64,000 nucleotides of DNA from DASXAI01 sp963798445. Lineage in GTDB: Bacteria; Actinomycetota; Acidimicrobiia; Acidimicrobiales; Ilumatobacteraceae. Shown here piece after piece: positions 47,249-55,390 of this stretch. Under the pieces are notes generated by a model. The model made no database searches and was not told the DNA's origin. It was given only the letters and a program-made list of their open reading frames with translations. The stretch covers positions 558,001-622,000 of the forward strand of contig CAWCTH010000011.1 in NCBI GenBank assembly GCA_963798445.1. The letters run 5' to 3'. Made by a program: the position numbers and the translations under genes. Every line of letters starts with the position of its first letter. Positions within the stretch are counted from its first letter, which is position 1.

Positions 47249-48178
47249 CTAGCTCCCCTGTTCGATCTGGGCGATCACGCTCTTCACCGTCGAGATGTCG
47301 ATGGCGAAGCCGATGTTGTTGGCGCCCGTGACGCCAGCGGTGTTGATCCCGACGACGGTGCCGGTCGAGTCGACCAGCGGCCCCCCCGAGTTGCCGGGGT
47401 TGATGGCGGCGTCGGTCTGTAGCAGCCCGGACAGCGACTCGGTGTCGGTCTGGATGGAGCGGTCCTTGGCCGAGACGATGCCGAGGGTGATCGTGGGGCT
47501 GTCGCCCAGATCGAGGGCGTTGCCGATGGCCAGCACCTCGTCGCCCACCCGCAACGTGGACGTGTCGGCCAGGGCCAGCGGCGTGGCCCCGTGGATGTCG
47601 GCGATCTTGAGCACGGCGATGTCGTGGGTGGCGTCGGTGCCGACCACGGTGGCGGTCTCACTGCTGCCGTCGGAGAAGTTGACCGTGATGGCCGAGGCGC
47701 CGTCGACGACGTGGTTGTTGGTCAGGACGTAGCCCTGGTCGGAGATGACGAACCCGGATCCGGCTCCGGTCACCACCGATCCGCGGCGGCTCTGTTGCGA
47801 GACGTCGATGGAGACGACGGCGTTGCCGACCTTGGCCAGGACGCCGTGGATGTCGAAGGTGGACGTCGACAGCGGCGTGGCTACGGCGGCGGCCGTACTG
47901 GTCACCGGCGTGGCGTCGTGATCGGTGAGGCGAACGACGCCGAAGGCGGCGATGGCGGCGACCAGGGCGCCGGAGATGCCGCCGACGAGGGCGGCGCGCC
48001 CGGGCGAGCTACGCCGGGGCGGGCGGAGCGGTTGGGGTGGGCGGGCGGCGCCGGGTGCCGGCGGGGAGGGCGGGGCCGGCGGGACCGGCGGCGTGAGCGG
48101 GGCCAGGAACGACGGGACGGGCGGCTCGATCGACGCAGCGTCAGGATCGGAGAGGGGCGGAGAGAGCGGGTCTTCCAT
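47249..48178 (-). CDS. Membrane-anchored trypsin-like serine protease (HtrA/DegP group, no PDZ)
   Basis: 309 residues. A Pro-rich cytoplasmic N-terminus (about 60 residues), one membrane helix (AALVGGISGALVAAIAAFGVV), then an extracytoplasmic S1C protease domain with His in VLTNNHVVDG, Asp in THDIAVLKI and Ser in NPGNSGGPLV. The PDZ domain common in HtrA proteins is absent; the chain ends about 35 residues after the serine. ATG 48178 is preferred to an upstream start at 48286. It is divergent from the mutase cluster. Confidence 0.9.
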   Translation of the reverse strand: MEDPLSPPLSDPDAASIEPPVPSFLAPLTPPVPPAPPSPPAPGAARPPQPLRPPRRSSPGRAALVGGISGALVAAIAAFGVVRLTDHDATPVTSTAAAVATPLSTSTFDIHGVLAKVGNAVVSIDVSQQSRRGSVVTGAGSGFVISDQGYVLTNNHVVDGASAITVNFSDGSSETATVVGTDATHDIAVLKIADIHGATPLALADTSTLRVGDEVLAIGNALDLGDSPTITLGIVSAKDRSIQTDTESLSGLLQTDAAINPGNSGGPLVDSTGTVVGINTAGVTGANNIGFAIDISTVKSVIAQIEQGS

Positions 48179-48293
48179 GGCCTTCAGGATGGGGTCCCGA
48201 TCTTCGGCCCGCCTGGACCGTGGGTGTGGGTTTCCTGTGAGCAGGGGCCGCCCCCAAGTCGATCCGGCCGGCCGCGGCCCGTACACTACGGCG

Positions 48294-49931
48294 GTGCCGA
48301 CCCGACGCGAGGAATGGCAGCGGGCCTTTGATGAGGCGTCCGGGCTGCGTGATGGTGTGTCCGAGACGATGTCGGGGATCCCCCTCGACCCCGTCTACGG
48401 CCCTGATGACGGTGAGTTCCCGGGGTTGTACCCGTATACGCGGGGGCCGTACGCGTCGATGTACCGGTCCAAGTTGTGGACGATGCGGATGTTCGCGGGG
48501 TTCGGGACGGCGGAGGACACGAACTGGCGGTTCAAGGAGATCATCCGGGCGGGTGGTGACGGGTTGTCGACGGCGTTCGACATGCCCACGTTGTTGGGGC
48601 TGGATTCCGACGACCCGATGTCGGATGGTGAGGTGGGCCGGTGCGGGGTGGCGGTCGACACGCTGGCCGACATGGAGGACCTGTACCGCGACATCGATCT
48701 GGGTTCGACCACGACGTCGATGACGATCAACTCGCCGGCGGCGGTGATCTTCGCGATGTACGTGGCGCAGGCGGAGGCGGCGGGGGTGTCGCGGGCGCGT
48801 CTGGGGGGGACGCTGCAGAACGACATCTTGAAGGAGTATCAGGCGCAGAAGGAGTTCGTGTTCCCGCCGCGCCCGTCGATGCGGTTGGTGCGCGACACGA
48901 TCGCGTTCACGGCGGCGGAGATGCCGCGGTGGCATTCGATCTCGATCTCGGGGTACCACATCCGGGAGGCGGGCTCGACGGCGGCGGAGGAGCTGGCGTT
49001 CACGTTGGCGAACGGGTTCGCCTACGTGGAGCTGGCGTTGGCGTCGGGGTTGCCGGTGGACGCGTTCGCGCCGCGGTTGAGCTTCTTCTTCAACGCTCAC
49101 ATCGATTTCTTCGAGGAGATCGCCAAGTATCGGGCGGCGCGGCGGATCTGGGCCCGCTGGATGCGGGAGCGGTACGGGGCGGTGGGGGAGCGGTCGTTGC
49201 AGCTGCGGTTCCACACGCAGACGGCGGGGGTGTCGCTCACGGCGCAGCAGCCCGAGGTGAACATCGTGCGCACGGCGATCGAGGCGTTGGCCGGGGTGTT
49301 GGGCGGGACGCAGTCGTTGCACACGAACTCGATGGACGAGGCGATGGCGTTGCCGACGGAGCGTTCGGCGCGGATCGCGTTGCGCACGCAGCAGGTGCTG
49401 GCGTTCGAGACGAACGTGGCCAACGTGGCCGACCCGTTGGGGGGCAGCTACTTCGTCGAGGCGTTGACCGATGAGATGGAACGGCAGGCCGAGGAGCTGT
49501 TCGCCCATCTCGACGATCTGGGCAAGGGGTCGATGTTGGAGGGTGTGATCGCCGGCATCGAGGACAACTGGTTCCAGGGTCACATCGCCGACTCGGCGTA
49601 TGAGTTGGAGCGGAAGTTCAACGAGGGCCGCCGGGTCGTGGTGGGGGTGAACCGGTTCACCGAGGGCAACGACGACACCCCGATGGATCTGTTGCAGATC
49701 ACCAACGAGGACGAGGCCCGTCAGATCAAACGACTCGACGGGGTGCGTCACCGCCGCCAGCAGGCCGCCGTCGACGCCGCCCTGGCCCGCCTGGCCACGG
49801 AGGCCGCCGATCCCGAGGTCAACCTGATGCCCGTGCTGATCGACACGGTCCGCACCTACGCCACCCTGGGCGAGATCATGGGCACCCTGGCCGGCGTGTT
49901 CGGACGCCACGTCGAGACGCCCACCATCTAA
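48294..49931 (+). CDS. Methylmalonyl-CoA mutase-type large subunit (acyl-CoA mutase)
   Basis: 545 residues. The TIM-barrel catalytic subunit of a B12-dependent acyl-CoA mutase, lacking its own cobalamin domain; the 141-residue B12 subunit at 51682 should complete it. Seen: YPYTRGPYASMYRSKLWTMR, STAFDMPTLLGLDSDDP, TLQNDILKEYQAQKEF, SISGYHIREAGSTAAEEL and HTQTAGVSLTAQQPEVN. The separate alpha/beta organisation matches isobutyryl-CoA, ethylmalonyl-CoA or 2-hydroxyisobutyryl-type mutases as well as archaeal MCM, so the substrate is open. Codon choice is unusual for the window, with many TTG, CGG and GCG codons. Start GTG 48294. Confidence 0.92.
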   Translation: MPTRREEWQRAFDEASGLRDGVSETMSGIPLDPVYGPDDGEFPGLYPYTRGPYASMYRSKLWTMRMFAGFGTAEDTNWRFKEIIRAGGDGLSTAFDMPTLLGLDSDDPMSDGEVGRCGVAVDTLADMEDLYRDIDLGSTTTSMTINSPAAVIFAMYVAQAEAAGVSRARLGGTLQNDILKEYQAQKEFVFPPRPSMRLVRDTIAFTAAEMPRWHSISISGYHIREAGSTAAEELAFTLANGFAYVELALASGLPVDAFAPRLSFFFNAHIDFFEEIAKYRAARRIWARWMRERYGAVGERSLQLRFHTQTAGVSLTAQQPEVNIVRTAIEALAGVLGGTQSLHTNSMDEAMALPTERSARIALRTQQVLAFETNVANVADPLGGSYFVEALTDEMERQAEELFAHLDDLGKGSMLEGVIAGIEDNWFQGHIADSAYELERKFNEGRRVVVGVNRFTEGNDDTPMDLLQITNEDEARQIKRLDGVRHRRQQAAVDAALARLATEAADPEVNLMPVLIDTVRTYATLGEIMGTLAGVFGRHVETPTI

Positions 49932-49967
49932 CGCACGGACCATCTGAATCTTGTCGAGGGGGCAACT

Positions 49968-50814
49968 ATGGACATCGGTGTGATGATCTTCCCGACCGAC
50001 CTCACGCCATTGCCGGCGCGCTTGGCCGTCGAGGCCGAGACTCGGGGCTTGGAGTCGTTGTGGTTCCCGGAGCACACCCACATTCCCGCGAGCCGCAAGA
50101 CGCCGTGGCCGGGGGGTGAGCCGTTGCCGGAGCAGTACCGGCGCACGCTCGACCCGTTCGCCGCGCTGGCCGAGCGCGGCGGCTGTCACCACGGACCTCA
50201 AGCTCGGCACGGGCATCTGCCTGGTGGCCCAGCGCGACCCCATCGTGTTGGCCAAGGAGGTGGCGACGGTCGACTTCATGTCCGGCGGGCGGCTGCTCTT
50301 CGGCATCGGCGTGGGCTGGAACGTCGACGAGATGGAGCACCACGGCGTCGATCCCAAGCGCCGCCGGGCCCAGGTGCGCGAGAGCGTGCTGGCCATGAAG
50401 GAGCTGTGGACCAAGGACGAGGCCGCCTACCACGGCGAGTTCGTGCAGTTCTCGCCCAGCTGGTCGTGGCCCAAGCCCGTCCAGCAGCCCAACCCGCCGG
50501 TGCTCATGGGCGGCGCCGCCGGCCCCACCACCTTCCGCCACGTGGTGGAGTACTGCGACGGCTGGATGCCCATCCACTCGCGGCGCGAGATCCTGCCCGC
50601 GCTGGCCGATCTGCGTGCGGTGGCCGAGGAAGCCGGCCGCGATCCGGCATCGATCGAGCTGGGTGTGTTCGGCGTGCCGCCCAAGGCCGAGACGGTGGAG
50701 AGCTACCGCGACGCCGGCTTCACCCGAGTGGTGGTGGGCCTGCCGCAGGGCGACGAAGCCGCCATCCTGGCCACCATGGATGCCGCCGCCAAGCTCGTCG
50801 GGTCGCTGGCATGA
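49968..50814 (+). CDS. LLM-class F420-dependent oxidoreductase, frameshifted near 50180
   Basis: About 281 residues after removing one extra base near 50180. N-terminal frame: MDIGVMIFPTDLTPLPARLA, GLESLWFPEHTHIP, then RTLDPFAALAER. The +1 frame resumes with AVTTDLKLGTGICLVAQRDP, FMSGGRLLFGIGVGWNVDEM and VLMGGAAGPTTFRHVVEYCD. This is the Rv2161c-like F420-dependent luciferase-fold family, which oxidises or reduces small alcohols or lipids using F420. ATG 49968 has the AGGGGG ribosome-binding site. Its stop overlaps the dehydrogenase start (ATGA), so it belongs to the mutase operon. Confidence 0.85.
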
Positions 50815-51674
50815 CGATCGAGCGGGTCGGCGTGGTTGGTTGTGGTCTGATGGGCTCGGGCATCGCCGAGGTGTGTGCGCGGGCCGGGCTCGACGTGGTG
50901 GTACGCGAGGTGGACGCCGGCGCCGCCGAGCTAGGTCTGCACCGCATCAACGTCTCGTTGGACCGCGCGGTGCGGGCGGGGAAGTTGGATGAGGCCGAGC
51001 GCGACGCCACGATGAGCCGCTTGCGGCTCACGACCGATCTGGCCGATCTGGCCGACCGGCAGCTGGTGGTGGAGGCGGTGGTCGAGGACGAGGCCCTGAA
51101 GACCGAGGTGTTCACGCTGCTGGACAAGGTGGTCACCGACGACGACGCCATCTTGGCGTCGAACACGTCGTCCATCCCGGTGATGAAGTTGGGCATGGCC
51201 ACGGGGCGGCCGGAGCACGTGATCGGGATCCACTTCTTCAATCCGGTGCCGGTGTTGCGGCTGGTGGAGCTGGTGTCGTCGTTGTTGACGGCGCCGGCGA
51301 CGACGGAGCGGGCGGCGGCGTTCGCGTCGGACGTGTTGGGCAAGCACGTGATCAAGAGTCAGGATCGTGCGGGCTTCATCGTGAACGCGTTGTTGATCCC
51401 GTACCTGTTGTCGTCGATCCGGATGCTGGAGTCGGGGTTCGCGTCGGCCGAGGACATCGACACGGGCATGGTGGAGGGTTGCAACCACCCGATGGGGCCG
51501 TTGCGGTTGGCCGATCTGATCGGGTTGGACACGACCATGGCCGTGGCCGACAGCCTGTACGCCGAGTTCAAGGAGCCGTTGTTCGCGGCGCCGCCGTTGT
51601 TGTCGAGGATGGTGGAGGCCGGTCTGCTCGGGCGTAAGGCCGGGCGCGGCTTCTACGACTACAGCACGAAGTGA
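50811..51674 (+). CDS. 3-hydroxybutyryl-CoA dehydrogenase family protein
   Basis: 287 residues. Oxidises 3-hydroxyacyl-CoA to 3-oxoacyl-CoA with NAD(P). Seen: Rossmann motif VGVVGCGLMGSGIAEVCARA, VEAVVEDEALKTEVF, ASNTSSIPVMKLG with the active-site Ser, IGIHFFNPVPVLRLVELV with the catalytic His, and C-terminal GCNHPMGPLRLADLIGLDT and GRKAGRGFYDYS. Normal length for PaaH/Hbd. It lies between the two mutase subunit genes, so the pathway presumably links a hydroxyacyl-CoA with a rearranged acyl-CoA. Codon use resembles the mutase gene. Confidence 0.92.
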   Translation: MTIERVGVVGCGLMGSGIAEVCARAGLDVVVREVDAGAAELGLHRINVSLDRAVRAGKLDEAERDATMSRLRLTTDLADLADRQLVVEAVVEDEALKTEVFTLLDKVVTDDDAILASNTSSIPVMKLGMATGRPEHVIGIHFFNPVPVLRLVELVSSLLTAPATTERAAAFASDVLGKHVIKSQDRAGFIVNALLIPYLLSSIRMLESGFASAEDIDTGMVEGCNHPMGPLRLADLIGLDTTMAVADSLYAEFKEPLFAAPPLLSRMVEAGLLGRKAGRGFYDYSTK

Positions 51675-51681
51675 TGTCGCG

Positions 51682-52107
51682 GTGAGCGCCCGCATCCTGG
51701 TGGCCAAGGTGGGCTTGGACGGCCACGACCGGGGCGTGAAGGTGGTGGCACGCATCTTGCGGGATGCCGGTTTCGAGGTGATCTACACCGGGTTGTTCCA
51801 GACGCCGGAGACGGTGGCGGCCGCCGCGGTGGACGAAGACGTCGATGCCATCGGTCTGTCGATGCTGTCGGGAGCCCATCTCACATTGGCGCCCAAGGTG
51901 GTCGAGCAGGTGCGCCTGCGGGGGATGGACATACCGGTGGTGGTGGGTGGGATCATCCCCGATCAGGACACACCGAAGCTGGTGGCCCAAGGGGTGGCGG
52001 CGGTGCTCACACCGGGGGCGTCGTCAGCCGACGTCGTCGCCACCATGCGACGCGTGATCGCCGAGCACGACGCCTTGGCGGCCATCCCCGACACCGACGC
52101 CGACTAG
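51682..52107 (+). CDS. Cobalamin-binding small subunit of acyl-CoA mutase
   Basis: 141 residues. B12-binding flavodoxin-like domain with the DxHxxG motif in KVGLDGHDRGVKVVARIL (the His replaces dimethylbenzimidazole), IYTGLFQTPETV, IGLSMLSGAHLTLAPKV and VVVGGIIPDQDTP. It should pair with the large subunit at 48294. GTG 51682 lies seven bases after the dehydrogenase stop. Confidence 0.93.
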   Translation: MSARILVAKVGLDGHDRGVKVVARILRDAGFEVIYTGLFQTPETVAAAAVDEDVDAIGLSMLSGAHLTLAPKVVEQVRLRGMDIPVVVGGIIPDQDTPKLVAQGVAAVLTPGASSADVVATMRRVIAEHDALAAIPDTDAD

Positions 52108-52115
52108 GCGGCGCC

Positions 52116-53046
52116 GTGCCCGACCCCCTCGAGCGGCTCACCAACCTGGTGGCGCTCCTGCTGGAGGCGCGTGAGCCGCTGACGCTCGAGCAGATCGCCG
52201 ATTCGCTCGCCGGGCAGTATCCGCCCGGCGAGACGGCGCGGCGGGGCGCCTTCGAGCGCGACAAGGCGGCGCTGCGCGACGGCGGTGTCCCGATCGAGAC
52301 CGAAGTGCTGAGCGGCACGCGCGCCGGCAGCACGGGGTACCGCATCGACCGGCGCCGATACGAGCTCCGCCTCGACCTCACGCCCGAGGAGACCAGAGCG
52401 CTGCAGGTGGCGGTGGCGGCGGTCCACCTGCGCCCGGACTGGAGCGCCGACGCGCTGTTGAAGCTGGGCGCGACCGACCTCGGCGACACGACCCCGTCGG
52501 CCGTCTTGGCGTCGCTGCCGTCGCTGCCGGTCTTGTTCGAGGCCAGCACCCGCCGCGCGACGGTGCGGTTCCGTTACAACGGCCAGGACCGCACCGTCGA
52601 TCCGTACGGTCTGCTCACGCGCGACGGGTTCTGGTACGTCGCCGGGCTCGATCACGGGCGGGGCGAGCGGCGCACGTTCCGCGTGGATCGCATCCAGGGT
52701 GACGTGGCCGCCGGCGAGGCGGGTGCCTTCGCGGTGCCCGCCGATTTCGACCTGGCCCACGTGCTGCCCGAGGACCCGAAGGCCATGGGTGCGGCTAGCG
52801 AGGCGGTGGTGGCGGTGGGTGCCATCCGGGCCAGCAAGGTGGCGCGGCGAAGTGGGCCAGGACGCCGTCATGGAGCAGCGGCCCGACGGCAGCATCCTCG
52901 TACGGGTGCCGTGTGGCAACCTGCCGGCGTTCCGGTCGTGGGTGCTCGGCCTGCTGGACGACGCCGTGGTGATCGGACCGCCCGAGGTGCGCGACGACGT
53001 GACGCAGTGGCTGGCCGCCATCGCCGCGACCGAGGCGCGGGCATGA
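52116..53046 (+). CDS. pafB: WYL-domain transcriptional regulator (PafB-like), frameshifted near 52850
   Basis: About 309 residues after removal of one extra base near 52850. N-terminal winged helix (PLERLTNLVALLLEAREPLT, LEQIADSL), a middle WYL region (VRFRYNGQDRTVDPYGLLTR, then GFWYVAGLDHGRGERRTFRV) and, in the +1 frame, the C-terminal WCX-like segment DGSILVRVPCGNLPAFRSWV. Its stop overlaps the next WYL gene (ATGA). Such adjacent pairs are PafB and PafC, which together activate the mycobacterial DNA-damage response independent of LexA/RecA. The usual proteasome (pafA/prc) genes are not adjacent here, so the role is inferred from family and pairing. Confidence 0.78.
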
Positions 53047-53999
53047 GCGCCGCCGACACTACGTCTCGGCGGGGGCCGCGCCCGGCCCAAGAGCGTCTCC
53101 GGCGGCTGCTGGTCATGCTGCCGTGGTTGATGGAGCGGGGCGAGGTCCCGGTGGCCGAAGCGGCCGAGCGATTCCACGTCTCCGAGCCGCACCTGATCCA
53201 CGACCTCGAGGTCGCCTCACTGTGCGGCCTCCCGCCGTACGTGGACGAGCTGGTGGACCTCTGGATCGAAGACGGCGTCATCCACATGGGGGTGCCGCGG
53301 CTGTTCACCCGGCCGCTGCGCCTGACCGCGCCCGAAGGATTCGCCCTACTGGCCGCCGGCCGGGCGGCGATGGCCCTGCCTGGTGCCGATCCGGGCGGTC
53401 CACTGGGCCGTGCCCTCGAGAAGCTGGCCGTCACGTTGGGCGCCGACGACCAGCCCGCCCTCGTGGTCGACGTGGAGCGACCGCCATTGCTCGAGGTGGT
53501 GCAGGAGGCGGCGCTCGAGCGCGAACGCTTGGCCATCACGTACTACTCGGCCGGCCGAGGTGAACTGGGCGGCCGCGCCATCGACCCCCAACGGGTGTTC
53601 ACGACGCGTGGCCGGTGGTACGTCGTGGCCGACGATTCCCTGGCCGGTCCGGCGCGAACGTTCCGCATCGACCGCATCGAGTCGGCCGTGCCCACGGGTG
53701 AGCACTTCGTCCACCGGGAGGTCCCGGTGGAGCGGGGCGACTTCTTCGGCGATGCCGACACCGTGGAGGTGACCGTGCTCCTACCGGCGTCGGCGGCGTG
53801 GGTGGTGGAGACCTATCCCGTGCACCGTGCCGACACCGAGCCGGACGGACGCATCCGGGTGCGGCTGGCGGTGGCCTCGGAGCGCTGGCTGGAACGGCTG
53901 CTGTTGCGGGCCGGACCCGAAGCCGAGGTACTGGAGCCGGCGGTCTGGGCCAACCTGGGCCGCGAGGCGGCTGCCCGGCTGCTGGCGCGCTACCCGTAG
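53043..53999 (+). CDS. pafC: WYL-domain transcriptional regulator (PafC-like)
   Basis: 318 residues. N-terminal HTH (RLRRLLVMLPWLMERGEVPV then AEAAERFHVSEPHLIHDLEV), a central WYL domain (LAITYYSAGRGELGGRAIDP, WYVVADDSLAGPARTFRIDR) and a C-terminal WCX-like domain ending ARLLARYP. The HTH has the divergent form typical of PafC. It is coupled to the upstream WYL gene by a 4-base overlap. Its end overlaps the convergent exonuclease by ten bases. Confidence 0.82.
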   Translation: MSAADTTSRRGPRPAQERLRRLLVMLPWLMERGEVPVAEAAERFHVSEPHLIHDLEVASLCGLPPYVDELVDLWIEDGVIHMGVPRLFTRPLRLTAPEGFALLAAGRAAMALPGADPGGPLGRALEKLAVTLGADDQPALVVDVERPPLLEVVQEAALERERLAITYYSAGRGELGGRAIDPQRVFTTRGRWYVVADDSLAGPARTFRIDRIESAVPTGEHFVHREVPVERGDFFGDADTVEVTVLLPASAAWVVETYPVHRADTEPDGRIRVRLAVASERWLERLLLRAGPEAEVLEPAVWANLGREAAARLLARYP

Positions 54000-54643
54000 A
54001 GGGCCCGGCGCCACCACGGCGGCGCGGTCCACGCCGGCCAGGGCGCCTCACTGCTGGCGCCGGTGAGGTGGGGAACGAGATCGTCGGCCGAGGTGACCTG
54101 GCCGTCGGCGAGCAGCAGAGGCAGGACGGCGGCGGTGGCCTCGGCGTCGGCCAGGGCGTCGTGGGCGCGGGTGATGGTGATGCCGTGGCGACCACAGACG
54201 TCGACCAGCCGGTGCGAGGTGGGTTCGACGGCGAGGGCGCGCGACAGCCGCATCGTGCAGAGGCGGGCCGTGTCGGGCGGCTGATAGCCGGCCCGCTGCA
54301 ACGAGCGCGAGATGAACCCCCAGTCGAACTCGGCGTTGTGGGCGGTGAAGACGGCGCCGTCGAGGCGCCGGAGCAGCTCGGGGGCCACGTCGGCGAAGGC
54401 CGGCGCCGTCTTGAGCTCACGTGCCGTGAGGCCGTGGATGTGGGTGGGACCGACCCGGCCGAAGCGGGGGCGCACGAAGGTGTCCCACCGGTCGAGCACG
54501 GCGCCGTCGGCGTCGACGGTGACGACGGCCATCTGGAGCAGGCGGTGGCGCCGCTCCGACAGGCCGTTGGTCTCGACGTCGACCACGGCGAAGCGCTCAG
54601 CGCGAAGGGTGGGAAGCGCACCGGGGTGCGGAGCAGCAACCAT
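53990..54643 (-). CDS. DnaQ-like 3'-5' exonuclease
   Basis: 217 residues from ATG 54643. DEDDh exonuclease fold: Exo I AVVDVETNGLSERRHRLLQM, Exo II AVFTAHNAEFDWGFISRSL, Exo III RAHDALADAEATAAVL. This matches polymerase III epsilon-type and RNase T-like enzymes that trim 3' ends of DNA or RNA. No polymerase domain is attached. The same frame stays open upstream through a REP repeat to the WhiB start at 55198, described separately; the ATG at 54643 is preferred because it precedes the first beta strand by the usual distance. Confidence 0.88.
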   Translation of the reverse strand: MVAAPHPGALPTLRAERFAVVDVETNGLSERRHRLLQMAVVTVDADGAVLDRWDTFVRPRFGRVGPTHIHGLTARELKTAPAFADVAPELLRRLDGAVFTAHNAEFDWGFISRSLQRAGYQPPDTARLCTMRLSRALAVEPTSHRLVDVCGRHGITITRAHDALADAEATAAVLPLLLADGQVTSADDLVPHLTGASSEAPWPAWTAPPWWRRALYG

Positions 54644-55198
54644 CGGCGCCCACGCTACGCCGAGGGTGTGGCGAAGTTGAGGAGCCGCCCGCCGCCGCGC
54701 ACAGCCCCGCGCTCCCGCCGCGCACAGTCCCGCGCTCCCGCCGCGGCGCCCCCGCCAGCGTCCCCCGCCGCGTCGTGTCCAAATCGCGCGGCCTGCGCGC
54801 TTGCACCCTCGCCAGCGCGGTCGAGCGCGCAGGCTGCGCGATCTGTCGGCTGGCGGCGGCCGAACCGGGCTGGTCGGCGGCCGAACCGGGCGGGGCGGCG
54901 GCCGAGGGGTTCGCGCGCGTGACGACGCGGCGAGGCGGGAGCGCACGCCGACCGGGGCGGCGACGGTGTAGCCGGCCCGGTGCCGCTCCTCCTCGGACTC
55001 GCCTCCCCAGAACCCGTACTCACGGTGGCGACGGGCAAAATCCCGACAGGCGCGGGCGACGGGACAGGCGGCGCAGAGGCGTCGGGCCTGCGCCTCGCGC
55101 CGGGCCCTGGCCTGTGGCCGCTCGGCCCGAGGGGCGAAGAACACCTGGGACTTGCCGCGGCACGGTTTGCCGTCCATCCAGTCCGTCCGGTCGTCCAT
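53990..55198 (-). CDS. WhiB-type domain reading in frame into the exonuclease (no stop between)
   Basis: From ATG 55198, residues 1-75 are a WhiB-like iron-sulfur regulator: first Cys in DGKPCRGK, then RLCAACPVARAC with CxxC plus the fourth Cys, and the GFWGGESEEER turn that contacts sigma factor. After it comes a basic Pro/Arg-rich stretch of about 110 residues with no stop, and then the exonuclease. All three minus frames are open here because of the high GC, and a REP palindrome and tandem repeats lie in the stretch, so two separate functions are likely. I cannot place the WhiB stop. A basic tail would be typical of WhiB. GAGGATC precedes the ATG. Confidence 0.6.
   Translation of the reverse strand: MDDRTDWMDGKPCRGKSQVFFAPRAERPQARARREAQARRLCAACPVARACRDFARRHREYGFWGGESEEERHRAGYTVAAPVGVRSRLAASSRARTPRPPPRPVRPPTSPVRPPPADRSRSLRARPRWRGCKRAGRAIWTRRGGGRWRGRRGGSAGLCAAGARGCARRRAAPQLRHTLGVAWAPMVAAPHPGALPTLRAERFAVVDVETNGLSERRHRLLQMAVVTVDADGAVLDRWDTFVRPRFGRVGPTHIHGLTARELKTAPAFADVAPELLRRLDGAVFTAHNAEFDWGFISRSLQRAGYQPPDTARLCTMRLSRALAVEPTSHRLVDVCGRHGITITRAHDALADAEATAAVLPLLLADGQVTSADDLVPHLTGASSEAPWPAWTAPPWWRRALYG
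54698..54743. repeat. 23-bp tandem repeat, two units
   Basis: Units 54698-54720 and 54721-54743 differ at one base. They sit between the exonuclease start and the REP palindrome. A second tandem motif, GGCGGCCGAACCGGG, occurs twice at about 54855-54890. Confidence 0.7.
54784..54841. repeat. REP-like palindromic repeat, copy 3 (best preserved)
   Basis: The 18-base arms 54784-54801 and 54824-54841 pair with one mismatch around a loop that carries AGCGCGGTCG. Clearly related to copies at 3357 and 33390. It is located between the WhiB domain and the exonuclease, both on the minus strand. Confidence 0.7.
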
Positions 55199-55390
55199 GG
55201 GATCCTCGCCGTGCCACGGAGGTGGAGCGGCGGGGGCCGGGAGGGGGTGGCCCACCGCCGCTTTGTGACAGCGTACGGCGACGCTCGGTGAGGTGTAAAG
55301 CAAACAATCCAATACCGGTCATTACAATCTGGTTTCGTGTTGCCAGCAAATAGCCACGCATAGTGAGGCCGATCCGATGGCCTCAGGGCT

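Noticed and set aside
48141..50414. 757-codon antisense frame opposite the mutase
   Set aside because: Arg/His-rich shadow of the mutase large subunit with no domain of its own.
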